In this document: positions 5,382 through 5,773 of the stretch, piece by piece
How positions within the stretch are numbered: the first letter of the stretch is position 1
How the letters are laid out: each line of letters begins with the position of its first letter
NCBI GenBank assembly: GCA_964419545.1
Contig: CAYQQU010000142.1
Coordinates: 1 to 5,773, forward strand
Direction: 5' to 3'
DNA length: 5,773 bases
Origin: CAYQQU01 sp964419545
Lineage (GTDB): Bacteria > Bacteroidota > Bacteroidia > Chitinophagales > Saprospiraceae
Translations under genes and position numbers: made by a program
Notes under the pieces: generated by a model
The model's database searches: none
What the model saw: only the letters and a program-made list of their open reading frames with translations
Told to the model about the DNA's origin: nothing

Positions 5382-5773
5382 CGGCCGGCGAGTAAACGCA
5401 TTTGTTTATCTGTAATGTGTTCGAGATTATGTTAAGCAGCATTTTCAAAATCGCGGCAGCTAACTGGCTATGAGTCGCAAACATATTACGGGCGGAGGCA
5501 CTGCCCGCAGAATTGTAAATCGTTAAATCGGATATGTGTTATTTGTTTTAATTTTAGCGATAATTTGCTGATTATTAGGATGTTAAGTTTTGTAAGTCTT
5601 TTGTTTTGTCCAGGCTCCAGTTGCTTGGTGACAGGGTAAATGACCACGTTGATAAATTGTTTTTCCTTTAATATCTTTTTTCTGACACTCCCTTGACAGA
5701 TGTTAAAATGGTAAGTGCTTCAGTAGTGTCCGGTTATAAGTCAAAGATATTCAGTTGATTAGAGCCGGGGTGG
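5382..5773. other. AT-rich stretch after cas2 with no convincing gene
   Basis: These 392 bases are much more AT-rich than the cas genes. Reading frames on both strands are short and unconvincing. No direct repeat of CRISPR length is visible, nor a clear terminator for cas2. A short G+C hairpin is present at 5489-5507. A TTGACA hexamer occurs at 5693-5698, but no matching downstream promoter element is clear. Since cas2 often borders an array, this could be leader-side sequence; the array itself would have to start beyond the window. The last 60 bases may instead be the edge of a mobile element. Confidence 0.6.
5489..5507 (+). other. G+C hairpin in the region after cas2
   Basis: CGGGCGG (5489-5495) can pair with CTGCCCG (5501-5507) around a 5-nt loop, with one G-T pair. 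It stands out in an AT-rich setting. The bases after it are not a T run, so it is not a standard terminator; it lies about 108 nt after the cas2 stop. It may be a structured 3' end of the cas mRNA, part of a leader, or chance. Confidence 0.3.

Noticed and set aside
5371..5484. Minus-strand frame of 37 codons after cas2
   Set aside because: It is short, overlaps the 3' end of cas2, has no recognisable motif or ribosome-binding site, and fits chance.

Overview
The window looks like a chromosomal segment from a member of the Bacteroidota, possibly a G+C-rich, Saprospiraceae-like lineage. This is an inference from protein style, the general lack of Shine-Dalgarno sequences, A-rich stretches before start codons, and the strong match of one protein to the DUF1016/YhcG nucleases common in that phylum. 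No rRNA, tRNA or marker gene confirms it. All convincing genes are on the + strand.

Region 1 (about 137-1700) has lower G+C. It holds a 156-aa protein of unknown function, an ECF-type RNA polymerase sigma factor, and, 5 nt after the sigma gene, a 121-aa protein of unknown function. The two unknown proteins share a faint pattern and may be paralogues on either side of the sigma gene. A strong intrinsic terminator (1673-1699) closes this unit.

Region 2 (1808-5381) is clearly richer in G+C and is the interesting part. It carries four genes in order: a stand-alone reverse transcriptase of the retron type, cas1, a DUF1016/YhcG-type PD-(D/E)XK nuclease, and cas2. The RT, Cas1 and nuclease keep the catalytic residues expected of their families, and Cas2 keeps its conserved Asp. 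Together they make a CRISPR adaptation module with two unusual parts. The RT has the NAxxH and VTG motifs of retrons rather than the features of the group II intron-like RTs usually linked to Cas1. A nuclease gene not among the standard adaptation genes lies between cas1 and cas2, where it could play a Cas4-like role in prespacer processing (inference). A hexanucleotide A/C repeat, G-quadruplex-capable on the minus strand, fills the gap between the nuclease gene and cas2.

Region 3 (5382-5773) is AT-rich and has no convincing gene. It could be the leader side of a CRISPR array lying beyond the window, or the edge of a mobile element. No CRISPR repeats, effector genes (cas3, cas9, cas10), cas6 or cas4 are visible here, so the CRISPR type cannot be assigned.
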